Origin: JAXDBV01 sp034678415
GTDB taxonomy: Bacteria > Bacteroidota > Bacteroidia > Bacteroidales > VadinHA17
Direction of reading: 5' to 3'
DNA length: 22,466 nt
Assembly (NCBI GenBank): GCA_034678415.1
Contig: JAXDBV010000128.1
Span: forward strand, 1 to 22,466
The notes below the pieces were generated by a model that made no database searches, was not told where the DNA came from, and was given only the letters and a program-made list of their open reading frames with translations. This document shows positions 1 to 6,769 of this stretch, piece after piece. Position 1 is the first letter of the stretch. Each line of letters starts with the position of its first letter. A program made the position numbers and the translations under genes.

Positions 1-971
1 ACCGGATTCACATAATTGAACTGTTGTGCCCACTGCGGCATGCTCTCGGTAGGTGTGAATATTCCACTCATCAGGACGAAGACCATCACAAAGAAAAAGG
101 CAATAAAAAGAAACTGCTGCTGTGATGCCGCAAGGGTGGAAAAGAAGAGTGCCAGACCGAGCACCGCCACAAGGAATATTGCCGAACAGGCAAAGAAGAG
201 GAGGAGACTACCCTCAAAAGGGATGTTAAAGATTATCCACCCGGTTGTCAGACCCAGTGCGAGGTCTATAAGTCCAATAATAAAGAAGGGGATGACTTTT
301 GAAGCGATCAGTTCCCATTTTTTCACGGGTGTGACGTTGATCTGCTCAATGGTACCTGTCTCCTTTTCCCGCACCAGGTTGAGTCCGCACATCATCAGTC
401 CGATAGCCGTTATCAATATGACGAGGATTCCGGGAAGCATATAGTATTTATAGTTGAGCGTTGGGTTATACCAGAAGCGCGGAGCGGCGCTGATGGCCGG
501 TATGACAGACGGTGCGGCTCCCCTGTCAATGACCACATCCCGGTTAAAATCGCGCACGACAGAGGCGAGATAATTCCATCCCAGCTGTGCGTTGGCGGCG
601 TTGACGGCGTCAACCAGCACCTGAAGACGCGGTGTAGTAACGCCTGCAAAGCCCTCGGAGAAGTCGCCTGGGATGATAAGTACCATATCCGCGTCACCGG
701 CGTATAGCAGTTGATCAGCCTCATGGTAACTGCCGGGTGTGGCGATGACACGGAAGAAATGTGAGCCACTCAGCCGGGAGACGAGTTCACGCGAAAAGTG
801 AGAATGGTCATTATCAGTAACGGCAAGGTCGATCCGTGATATCTCGAAGGTAACGGCAGGCACCAGGACAATCATCTGCACCAGCGGCACCGCGATGATC
901 GCCCTTGCTAGGAACGGATTGCGCCGTATCTGGCGGAATTCCTTTTGTAGCAGGAATAACAGCTTTCTCAT
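1..971 (-). CDS. ABC-2 type transporter permease, second of pair (3' end cut by window edge)
   Basis: This is an integral inner-membrane subunit of a tripartite ABC exporter. Reading leftward from an ATG at 971, the frame stays open to the window edge (323 codons), so the C-terminus is missing; a full ABC-2 permease of this type is about 370 residues. The start reads MRKLLFLLQKEFRQIRRNP, a typical cytoplasmic lead-in to the first membrane helix. An extracytoplasmic domain of about 130 residues follows, then a run of hydrophobic helices with the family motif LVREKETGTIEQINVTP on the cytoplasmic side and SGIFTPTESMPQWAQ near the edge. Its ATG overlaps the stop of the first permease (ATGA), so the two are probably translationally coupled and form a heterodimeric membrane domain. 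The family resembles YbhS/YbhR of E. coli. The exported substrate cannot be read from sequence. Confidence 0.93.
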   Translation of the reverse strand, partial: MRKLLFLLQKEFRQIRRNPFLARAIIAVPLVQMIVLVPAVTFEISRIDLAVTDNDHSHFSRELVSRLSGSHFFRVIATPGSYHEADQLLYAGDADMVLIIPGDFSEGFAGVTTPRLQVLVDAVNAANAQLGWNYLASVVRDFNRDVVIDRGAAPSVIPAISAAPRFWYNPTLNYKYYMLPGILVILITAIGLMMCGLNLVREKETGTIEQINVTPVKKWELIASKVIPFFIIGLIDLALGLTTGWIIFNIPFEGSLLLFFACSAIFLVAVLGLALFFSTLAASQQQFLFIAFFFVMVFVLMSGIFTPTESMPQWAQQFNYVNP

Positions 972-2089
972 CGGGTACCCTCCCCAAGTCTTATTTTAAA
1001 ACTCCTGGCGCTGAGTGCCATGAAGAAAAGCATCATCGTGACAAGAATCAGTGTCTCTTTCCAGATAACATATAAGCCTGCACCCTTGATCATCACTGCC
1101 CGTATTATCCCGACGAACCAGCGCGGCGGCAGGATCATGCTCACATAGTCGTAAATCTTCGGCATGTTTTCAACAGGGAAGATAAATCCCGACAACAGGA
1201 TCGTGGGCAACATCAGCGCGAGGAACGAGATGAAGATGGCGTTCTCCATCTTCCGTGTGAGGGCGGAGACAAGGATGCCGATGGACAGGCCAAGAAGGAT
1301 ATACAGCATGGTCTCGGCAATGAGGAGTGCTATGCTGCCCCTTACAGGCAGGCCAAAGACAAACCATGCCATAAGGAGTATAACAATGACATTCACGAGG
1401 GAGAGAATGAAGTATGGCGCCACTTTACCAACGATGATCTGCCATGGTTTCAGCGGTGACACAAGAAGCACCTCCATACTGCCGAACTCTTTTTCGCGCA
1501 CGATGGTAACAGAGGTCATAAGGGCACTAATCAAAATCAGTACCAGGGTGATAACCCCGGGCACAAACATGAAATAACTCTCAAGGTTCGGATTAAAGTA
1601 CATCCTTAGCTCCGTGTTAATGACCGGCATGACAGTGGCCGGTTGTTTTGTAATTCCCGCTGAGTAATCGTTAAGGATGGCAGTGATATACCCCGTCACT
1701 AGGTTTGCATTATTCGCCTCTGAGGCATCGGCGATAATGCTGACAACAGTGTTCCCTTCCCGTGTCAGCCGTGCTGCCAAACCCTCAGGAAAGATCACCG
1801 CTGCCTTGATCTTTCCTTTCCTGAAAGAGGGATCGATCTGGTCGTATGACTGAAGATGGTAACGGATATCAAAGAACTCTGATGCTTCCAGTTTTGCCAC
1901 CAGCTCGGCTGACACCTCATCGCGGGCATTGTCAAGCACGGCTATGCCGGCGTTGGTGAGATCCGTGCGCACCGCATACCCGAAAATCAGGATCTGTACA
2001 GCCGGAAGGCCGAAAAGTATGATCAGCGTACGGTAGTCGCGGAAGATATGAAGGAACTCCTTCCTTACAAATGCCATAAATCGTTTCAT
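968..2089 (-). CDS. ABC-2 type transporter permease, first of pair
   Basis: This 373-residue protein is an inner-membrane permease of the YbhS/YbhR (ABC-2) family and partner of the permease encoded next to it. It begins MKRFMAFVRKEFLHIFRDYR, followed by a hydrophobic helix (about 21-43), an extracytoplasmic domain (about 44-170) and then a hydrophobic C-terminal half with about five helices. The cytoplasmic motif IVREKEFGSMEVLLVSPLKPW (about residues 197-217) is the family hallmark and is thought to contact the ATPase. SGFIFPVENMPKIY precedes the last helices. It overlaps the ATPase gene upstream and the second permease downstream by 4 nt each. Having two different permeases suggests a heterodimer, matching the two different ATPases. 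Substrate unknown. Confidence 0.95.
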   Translation of the reverse strand: MKRFMAFVRKEFLHIFRDYRTLIILFGLPAVQILIFGYAVRTDLTNAGIAVLDNARDEVSAELVAKLEASEFFDIRYHLQSYDQIDPSFRKGKIKAAVIFPEGLAARLTREGNTVVSIIADASEANNANLVTGYITAILNDYSAGITKQPATVMPVINTELRMYFNPNLESYFMFVPGVITLVLILISALMTSVTIVREKEFGSMEVLLVSPLKPWQIIVGKVAPYFILSLVNVIVILLMAWFVFGLPVRGSIALLIAETMLYILLGLSIGILVSALTRKMENAIFISFLALMLPTILLSGFIFPVENMPKIYDYVSMILPPRWFVGIIRAVMIKGAGLYVIWKETLILVTMMLFFMALSARSFKIRLGEGTR

Positions 2090-2829
2090 GCCTCAGCGTT
2101 TTTAGGTCTGGCTATCCTTACAAAGAGCTCTTCCACCGATGCGGTGCCGTATATTTGCCGCAATGCAGCCGGTGTATCGAGGGCCACGATCCTTCCTTCG
2201 CTCATAATAGTGACCCTGTCGCAATACTCGGCCTCGTCCATGTTATGCGTTGTCACAAATACCGTGATACCCTGTGCAGCCGCTTCATAGATCATCTCCC
2301 AGAATTGCCGCCGGGTAACAGGATCGACACCGCTGGTTGGTTCATCGAGGAATACGATCTCCGGTTCATGAAATATTGCTGTGGCAAACGCCAGTTTCTG
2401 CCGCAGACCAAGGGGAAGGGCACTGATAAGCATATCACGGTACTGGCCGAAGTTGAGCCGCTCCAGCAACCTCTCCATGCGGACAAGAATGTCCTTTCGT
2501 GCCAAACCATAGATGCCGCCGTACAGTTCAATATTCTCGGTCACGTTGAGGTCCTCGTAGAGGGAGAAACGCTGTGACATGTACCCGATGCGTCTCTTTA
2601 TCTCTTCCGGATGGCGGGTGGCATCGATACCGGCAACGATGACCTTGCCGGAGGTGGGACGTGACAGGCCGCACAGGATCCTGATGGCAGTGGTTTTGCC
2701 GGCCCCGTTGGCACCCAGGAACCCGAATATCTCTCCCCTGTACACATGGAAGGTGAGATGATCGTTGGCCAAAAAGCTGCCAAAACGTTTCACCAGATCA
2801 GTCACCTCTATTACTTTCTGCTCCTTCAT
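2086..2829 (-). CDS. ABC exporter ATP-binding protein (second NBD, degenerate signature motif)
   Basis: This 247-residue cytoplasmic ATPase energises the ABC-2 exporter. Walker A is GANGAGKT (39-46), the Q-loop glutamine is Q86 (GYMSQRFSLYEDL), Walker B is IVFLDEPTSGVD (158-169) with catalytic E163, and the H-loop is TTHNMDEAE with H195. The signature motif is unusual: LPLGLRQ (138-144) replaces the canonical LSGGxxQ, so the serine and first glycine are missing. Its nucleotide-binding half is intact and its signature half is degenerate, the mirror image of the ATPase upstream. The closest architectural comparison is the C-terminal NBD of the fused E. coli YbhF; here the two NBDs are separate genes overlapping by 4 nt. 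Confidence 0.95.
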   Translation of the reverse strand: MKEQKVIEVTDLVKRFGSFLANDHLTFHVYRGEIFGFLGANGAGKTTAIRILCGLSRPTSGKVIVAGIDATRHPEEIKRRIGYMSQRFSLYEDLNVTENIELYGGIYGLARKDILVRMERLLERLNFGQYRDMLISALPLGLRQKLAFATAIFHEPEIVFLDEPTSGVDPVTRRQFWEMIYEAAAQGITVFVTTHNMDEAEYCDRVTIMSEGRIVALDTPAALRQIYGTASVEELFVRIARPKNAEA

Positions 2830-3740
2830 GACATCTCCTTCTGCATCAGTTTAAGAAACACATCCTCAACACCCGGCAACATCTCAGTTACCCGGGCTCC
2901 TCCCAGTCCTTTTTCCCCGAGTGCCGTTTCAATATTTTCGGGCAACGTCCCCCCGGCAAGGGTAACATGTACAGCATCCCCGAAAGGATTGGCGGTGAGA
3001 ACGGATGGTATGGAACGGAGGGCATTAAGGAGTGCATACTTTTCTCTATGCGTGACAGCATACAGTGTGGTGCCATAGGAATTACGGATGTTTGCCGGTG
3101 TGTCGATGCCGAGCAGCTTTCCCGACTGTATCAGCGCGATACGGTCGCAGCGCAGGGCTTCATCCATATAGGGGGTGGACACGATGATGGTTATCCCTTC
3201 CGTTTTCAGCCGTGAAAGCATCTCCCAGAATTCACTTCGCGAGACCGCATCAACACCGGTGGTGGGTTCATCGAGGATGAGGATATCAGGCCTGTGTATC
3301 AGGGCACATGACAGTGCCAGCTTCTGTTTCATGCCGCCTGAGAGCTGTCCGGCAGCACGTTTTCGGAATGGCTCAATCTGCTTGTATATGGGCTCAATGA
3401 GATGATAATTCTCCTTCATGGTTGTCCCGAAAACAGTGGCGAAAAAATTCAGGTTCTCCTCAACGGTGAGGTCATAGTAGAGGCTGAACCTGCCCGGCAT
3501 ATACCCGATGCGGTTTCGCAGCAGTTTATAATCGCGAATGGTATCAAGTCCGAACAGCGTCATCCTGCCTTCGGATGGTACGAGGAGGGTTGTGGCGATA
3601 CGAAAGAGGGTTGTCTTTCCTGCTCCATCAGGACCGATGAAGCCGAAGATCTCACCCTCTCCGACCGTGAAGCTTACCTCATCAAGGGCGACGATGCTGC
3701 CGTACCGGTAGGTAATATTGACTGCCTCTGCTGCCGTCAT
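2826..3740 (-). CDS. ABC exporter ATP-binding protein (first NBD, degenerate Q- and H-loops)
   Basis: This 304-residue cytoplasmic ATPase pairs with the following ATPase gene. Walker A is GPDGAGKT (36-43), the signature is the canonical LSGGMKQ (133-139), and Walker B is LILDEPTTGVD (154-164) with E158. Two key residues differ from consensus: the Q-loop position is G83 (GYMPGRFSLY) and the switch-histidine position is P190 (VSTPYMDEA). About 80 residues follow the core, ending in a region that may contact the permease or dimer partner. The ATG lies one nucleotide after the stop of the HlyD-type gene. It resembles the N-terminal NBD of YbhF. I believe substitutions of this kind recur in this subfamily, so they are unlikely to be sequencing errors. 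Confidence 0.95.
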   Translation of the reverse strand: MTAAEAVNITYRYGSIVALDEVSFTVGEGEIFGFIGPDGAGKTTLFRIATTLLVPSEGRMTLFGLDTIRDYKLLRNRIGYMPGRFSLYYDLTVEENLNFFATVFGTTMKENYHLIEPIYKQIEPFRKRAAGQLSGGMKQKLALSCALIHRPDILILDEPTTGVDAVSRSEFWEMLSRLKTEGITIIVSTPYMDEALRCDRIALIQSGKLLGIDTPANIRNSYGTTLYAVTHREKYALLNALRSIPSVLTANPFGDAVHVTLAGGTLPENIETALGEKGLGGARVTEMLPGVEDVFLKLMQKEMS

Positions 3741-3741
3741 A

Positions 3742-4623
3742 TCATTTGAAGATTGCTTCTCCGGGCATGCCTGATTTTAATGAACCGTCATTGGGTACAT
3801 CAATGGTCACCGGATAGACCAGGGTCACCCTTTCCTCTTTTGTTTGAATGATTTTGGGTGTGAACTCGGCTTTTTCTCCCACATGGCTGATTGTCCCGGT
3901 ATAATTCCTGAATCCTTCATTGCCGTCGTCGATCCGCACGGTACATGTTTGTCCGACCTTCACCGACGCCAGCTGGGCACCACTGATCCACACTTTCAGT
4001 TTCATGGTATTCATATCCGCCAGCTTGACGAGTGGTTTGCCCGGTGCGGTGAGCTCGTGTGCTGATGCGTATTTTTCCACCACTGTAGCGGTGAAAGGAG
4101 CGCGTATCGTACTTCTACGGATCTGTTCATTGATCACGGCGCGTTTTGCTTCGATACCCCTGAGTTCGGCGGCCACAGTATGGCGCTGGGTATTGTTGGC
4201 GGCCGACTGTTTTTTCAGCACCTCCATCTGACCTGTCAGGTCGTCGAGTTGTTTTTGTGTGGCGGCGCCGTCAGCGAGCATGCGGCGCACCCGTTCGATA
4301 TTGACGTTGAGGTTATCTATCTGCTGCAAGAGCACGGCATCCTGCGCCGCTATGCTCGCCAGGCGCGACTGCGACTGCGCCGTCACCGCTTCCAGCTCCT
4401 CCCGTTGTAACGCCAGTAATGTCGTATCGGTGACGGCGATGACGGCGCCGCCCTCCACCACCACCCCTTCCCTGACATTCATCATTATAATTTTACCCGA
4501 CAGCTCCGAGGAAACCGTAACCTCATCGGCTTCGAAGTTACCCCAGGCGTCAGCGCTGTCCTTCTCACCACCGCAACCCGATGCGAGGAGCATAACAATA
4601 ATAGAAAACATATACCTTTTCAT
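3742..4623 (-). CDS. HlyD-family periplasmic adaptor (membrane fusion) lipoprotein
   Basis: This 293-residue adaptor should bridge the ABC permeases to the outer-membrane channel. The N-terminus MKRYMFSIIVMLLASGCGG is a lipoprotein signal with the acylated cysteine at C17. A biotinyl-lipoyl-like half motif follows (SSELSGKIIMMNVREGVVV, about 38-56), then an alpha-helical coiled-coil hairpin (about 70-160, rich in Q, E, L and A), then the second lipoyl half (RSTIRAPFTATVVEKYASAHELTAPGKPLVKLADM) and a beta-barrel ending in SGMPGEAIF. The AP(F/M)xAxV and GMPGxA motifs are typical of YbhG/HlyD adaptors. It sits 4 nt after the TolC-type gene and 1 nt before the first ATPase. The hairpin is short compared with large RND adaptors, as in other ABC-2-linked adaptors. 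Confidence 0.94.
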   Translation of the reverse strand: MKRYMFSIIVMLLASGCGGEKDSADAWGNFEADEVTVSSELSGKIIMMNVREGVVVEGGAVIAVTDTTLLALQREELEAVTAQSQSRLASIAAQDAVLLQQIDNLNVNIERVRRMLADGAATQKQLDDLTGQMEVLKKQSAANNTQRHTVAAELRGIEAKRAVINEQIRRSTIRAPFTATVVEKYASAHELTAPGKPLVKLADMNTMKLKVWISGAQLASVKVGQTCTVRIDDGNEGFRNYTGTISHVGEKAEFTPKIIQTKEERVTLVYPVTIDVPNDGSLKSGMPGEAIFK

Positions 4624-4627
4624 ACTT

Positions 4628-5914
4628 TTACCTTTTATTTTGACCCATAATATTCATGTATTCAATCCTGGCACGCGCAATGCCAATGCGTCGTACATCA
4701 GCGCTGATCACTGCCTGCTTCTCCGCATTCAGCTCGGTAATGTACTGCGAGGCTGTAATGGTGCCATTCTCCAGCTGAGAAGCAGCCACAGCCGTTACCC
4801 TCTTCCGTATAGCGATCAGATCATCATCACTACGGGCCGATTCACTGAGTGACTCAATCTCCGAATTCTTCATTATCAGCACCCGCTGAAGAGACTCCTC
4901 CATGGCACTTCTTCTGATATCCAACAGTTGCTGCTGCACTGTCAATGATTTTCTTTCGTTCCTGTTTTTCTTCCAGTCAACAATGTTCCATTTCAACCCG
5001 ACACCCAGGGAATAATAGATATCAGGTGCATCGGAGAAGAAATTGTTTCCGGGAGGATTTCCATACCCCGCCTGGGCAAAGCCAAAGGCTCGCGGCATAC
5101 GCTGGCTTCTCAAGAGATCCAGGGATGCCTCCATCTGGTGGTTGCGTATGTCAAACAAGCGGAGGTCGGGATGATCAATACGGGTTGCATCGGGGATCTC
5201 AACTTCCGGCAACAGGAAGGAAGCCTCCTGAAGATCATCCATCCCTGTGATCTTCTCCAACGCTTCCACCAGGGCATCATGCCGGTGCTCCAGTTCGGTC
5301 AATGATTGTCCGGCTCTGATCTTTTCCGCACTAAGGATATCGAGCGAAACAGCTGGCACAATGCCATTCTCCACTCCCGACTGTGCTTCGCGGATCCTTG
5401 TCTCCAGCTCCCCGATCATCAGTCTGTTCACATCCATCTGGCGGCTGGTTAGAAGAAGTGAAAAATAGTAATTGTTCACCTGTTCACGGAGGCGGTAGAT
5501 ATCGGCCTCGTTCTGTTTCAGGTTCAGTTCCTTTACAACCTTCTCCACCTCCCGTGCGCTTCGGGTAACACCCCCATCCCATATCACCTGGCTGATATCC
5601 AGGGTGGTACGGTATTGCTCGTGGGGTATTTCAGGCATGGCTCCCGCCGGTAGAGGAAGAGAGCCCATCACATCCGACAGATCGGGGATATCTGAGATAT
5701 AGACAGCATTCCCGTTGAGATCCAGGATGGGCAGGAATGTCACCGACAGGCTGCGGTCTCTGAGCACCGACATTTCGGAGTAGAGCGCCACCTCACGCGC
5801 CAGGGGTGTGGCAGAAGCAGCGGAATCATAGCACTGCCACAGTGTAACAGTTTTCTGTGCATAACCAGCGGTTACAATGAGCATCCATGCAATGATAAAG
5901 GAAATATTTTTCAT
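4628..5914 (-). CDS. TolC-family outer-membrane efflux channel protein
   Basis: This 428-residue protein is the likely outer-membrane duct of the exporter. It starts with a signal peptide (MKNISFIIAWMLIVTAGYA, probable cleavage before Q20). The mature chain has the duplicated TolC layout: long amphipathic helices with QxxxN and SLE-type patterns (residues about 110-200 and 320-428) separated by beta-strand segments, including the first repeat (YRTTLDISQVIWDGGVTR) and second repeat (YYSLGVGLKWNIVDWKKN). The paired motifs ISQVIWDGG and LKWNIVDW are the usual strand-turn signatures. Its start overlaps the end of the TetR-type gene by 4 nt, so regulator and channel are probably one transcript. 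Having a dedicated channel in the operon makes the tripartite exporter self-contained. Confidence 0.94.
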   Translation of the reverse strand: MKNISFIIAWMLIVTAGYAQKTVTLWQCYDSAASATPLAREVALYSEMSVLRDRSLSVTFLPILDLNGNAVYISDIPDLSDVMGSLPLPAGAMPEIPHEQYRTTLDISQVIWDGGVTRSAREVEKVVKELNLKQNEADIYRLREQVNNYYFSLLLTSRQMDVNRLMIGELETRIREAQSGVENGIVPAVSLDILSAEKIRAGQSLTELEHRHDALVEALEKITGMDDLQEASFLLPEVEIPDATRIDHPDLRLFDIRNHQMEASLDLLRSQRMPRAFGFAQAGYGNPPGNNFFSDAPDIYYSLGVGLKWNIVDWKKNRNERKSLTVQQQLLDIRRSAMEESLQRVLIMKNSEIESLSESARSDDDLIAIRKRVTAVAASQLENGTITASQYITELNAEKQAVISADVRRIGIARARIEYMNIMGQNKR

Positions 5915-6546
5915 TTCTTGCGGTTTTTTAAGGCAGATATGACAAACGAGGCTGAAAAAGCTTTTCTCTCCTGCATAAAGGAGTTGAAATTCCGGATCTC
6001 AGCTACTTTCGAGAGTACGATTCTCATCATATCACGCGCAGCAAACGGAAACACGGCTAGTGATACGATGGTGATCATGAGCTGTGGCATATCTTTTTTT
6101 GTGATACCCCACTCCTGCAGCTCATTGTGATGGATCTTATATATCGCATCCCTTAATTGACGGGTTGGCAGTGATTCTCCTATACTCTTTATCAGGTCGG
6201 GATTGTGCGAGATTTCGTACAGAAGAAAAATGGGCAGCCGGGGATTTTTCAGGAGGATGTCAATATGTTCATTATAGTACATACATATCTTGTCTTCAAA
6301 GGGTATATTTAGCATGAAAACGGAGAAGAGTTTATCAAACATCTTTTTCATGAGCGGCTGAAATACCGCTTTGAACAATTGTTCTTTCGAGCGGAAGTAG
6401 TAATGAAGGAGGGATTTATTGATACCGGCATGATCGGCGATCTCCTGCATGCGGGCGGCTGCAAATCCTTTCTCCTCGAAAATGGCCGTCGCAGCATTGA
6501 ATATCTTCTCCTCGGTCTGACGGTCCGTTGACTTTGCTTTAACCAT
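5911..6546 (-). CDS. TetR/AcrR-family transcriptional repressor of the exporter operon
   Basis: This protein of about 211 residues is a ligand-responsive repressor. The N-terminal domain has the TetR pattern: helix 1 TEEKIFNAATAIFEEKGFAAARM, then the helix-turn-helix MQEIADHAGINKSLLHYYFRSKEQLFKAVF (about 32-60). The C-terminal part (about 65-211) is all helical, as expected for the ligand-binding and dimerisation domain. I place the start at the ATG at 6546; a GTG codon directly before it at 6549 would add one residue. It is the first gene of the exporter operon and overlaps the channel gene by 4 nt. The 20-bp palindrome and 13-bp repeats directly upstream are its probable binding site, so autorepression of the whole operon is likely. 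E. coli CecR (YbiH) is the best-known analogue of this context. Confidence 0.95.
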   Translation of the reverse strand: MVKAKSTDRQTEEKIFNAATAIFEEKGFAAARMQEIADHAGINKSLLHYYFRSKEQLFKAVFQPLMKKMFDKLFSVFMLNIPFEDKICMYYNEHIDILLKNPRLPIFLLYEISHNPDLIKSIGESLPTRQLRDAIYKIHHNELQEWGITKKDMPQLMITIVSLAVFPFAARDMMRIVLSKVAEIRNFNSFMQERKAFSASFVISALKNRKK

Positions 6547-6550
6547 CACT

Positions 6551-6589
6551 ATTAACTTTATGGTTTAACTATATAGTTTAACTATATGG
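6551..6589 (-). repeat. Three 13-bp direct repeats ahead of the TetR-type gene
   Basis: Read on the minus strand, three adjacent 13-mers are CCATATAGTTAAA, CTATATAGTTAAA and CCATAAAGTTAAT. They lie between the -7 promoter box and the repressor start codon. The second copy differs from the first at one position and the third at three. Such phased repeats are not explained by coding sequence and most likely mark a protein-binding array. Confidence 0.75.
6563..6582. promoter_or_regulatory. Candidate TetR-family operator (20-bp palindrome)
   Basis: GTTTAACTATATAGTTTAAC is an inverted repeat with only one mismatched pair (positions 4 and 17); the inner 12 bp AACTATATAGTT are perfectly palindromic. 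It sits about 17 nt upstream of the TetR-type ATG and just downstream of the predicted -7 box, where a bound repressor would block transcription. Its assignment to this regulator is inferred from position and symmetry. Confidence 0.7.
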
Positions 6590-6590
6590 T

Positions 6591-6598
6591 CAAATATA
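6591..6598 (-). promoter_or_regulatory. Bacteroidota-type -7 box of the exporter operon
   Basis: On the minus strand this reads TATATTTG, an exact match to the Bacteroidota -7 consensus TAnnTTTG. Transcription would begin around 6585, inside the repeat array, leaving a leader of about 40 nt. No clear TTTG -33 element is visible at the expected distance upstream, only T-rich sequence. Confidence 0.55.
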
Positions 6599-6727
6599 AG
6601 CAGATTTTCTGGAAAAAGAAAATATTTTCAGGAAATTTCTCCGCTCCGGAATATCCACTGCTATTTTCTTGTGTTACTATATATTATATAACATTATTAT
6701 CATATTTAACATTTTATATAATTAAAA

Positions 6728-6735
6728 TATCTTTG
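6728..6735 (+). promoter_or_regulatory. Bacteroidota-type -7 box ahead of the M28 peptidase gene
   Basis: TATCTTTG matches TAnnTTTG exactly and lies in a very AT-rich stretch. The predicted transcript start near 6740 is almost on top of an ATG at 6743, which would leave virtually no leader. This supports the ATG at 6770 as the true start. No good -33 TTTG is seen about 19-21 nt upstream. Confidence 0.5.
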
Positions 6736-6769
6736 TATTTCCTTGCCTTATCAAAAAAATGACCCGAGT

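Noticed and set aside
413..769. Open frame of 118 codons on the minus strand
   Set aside because: It lies entirely inside the partial ABC-2 permease in another frame; the permease frame is the one with hydrophobic helices and family motifs.
6743..6769. Upstream ATG for the M28 peptidase
   Set aside because: It would put nine polar residues in front of the lipoprotein signal and start about 3 nt after the predicted transcription start.
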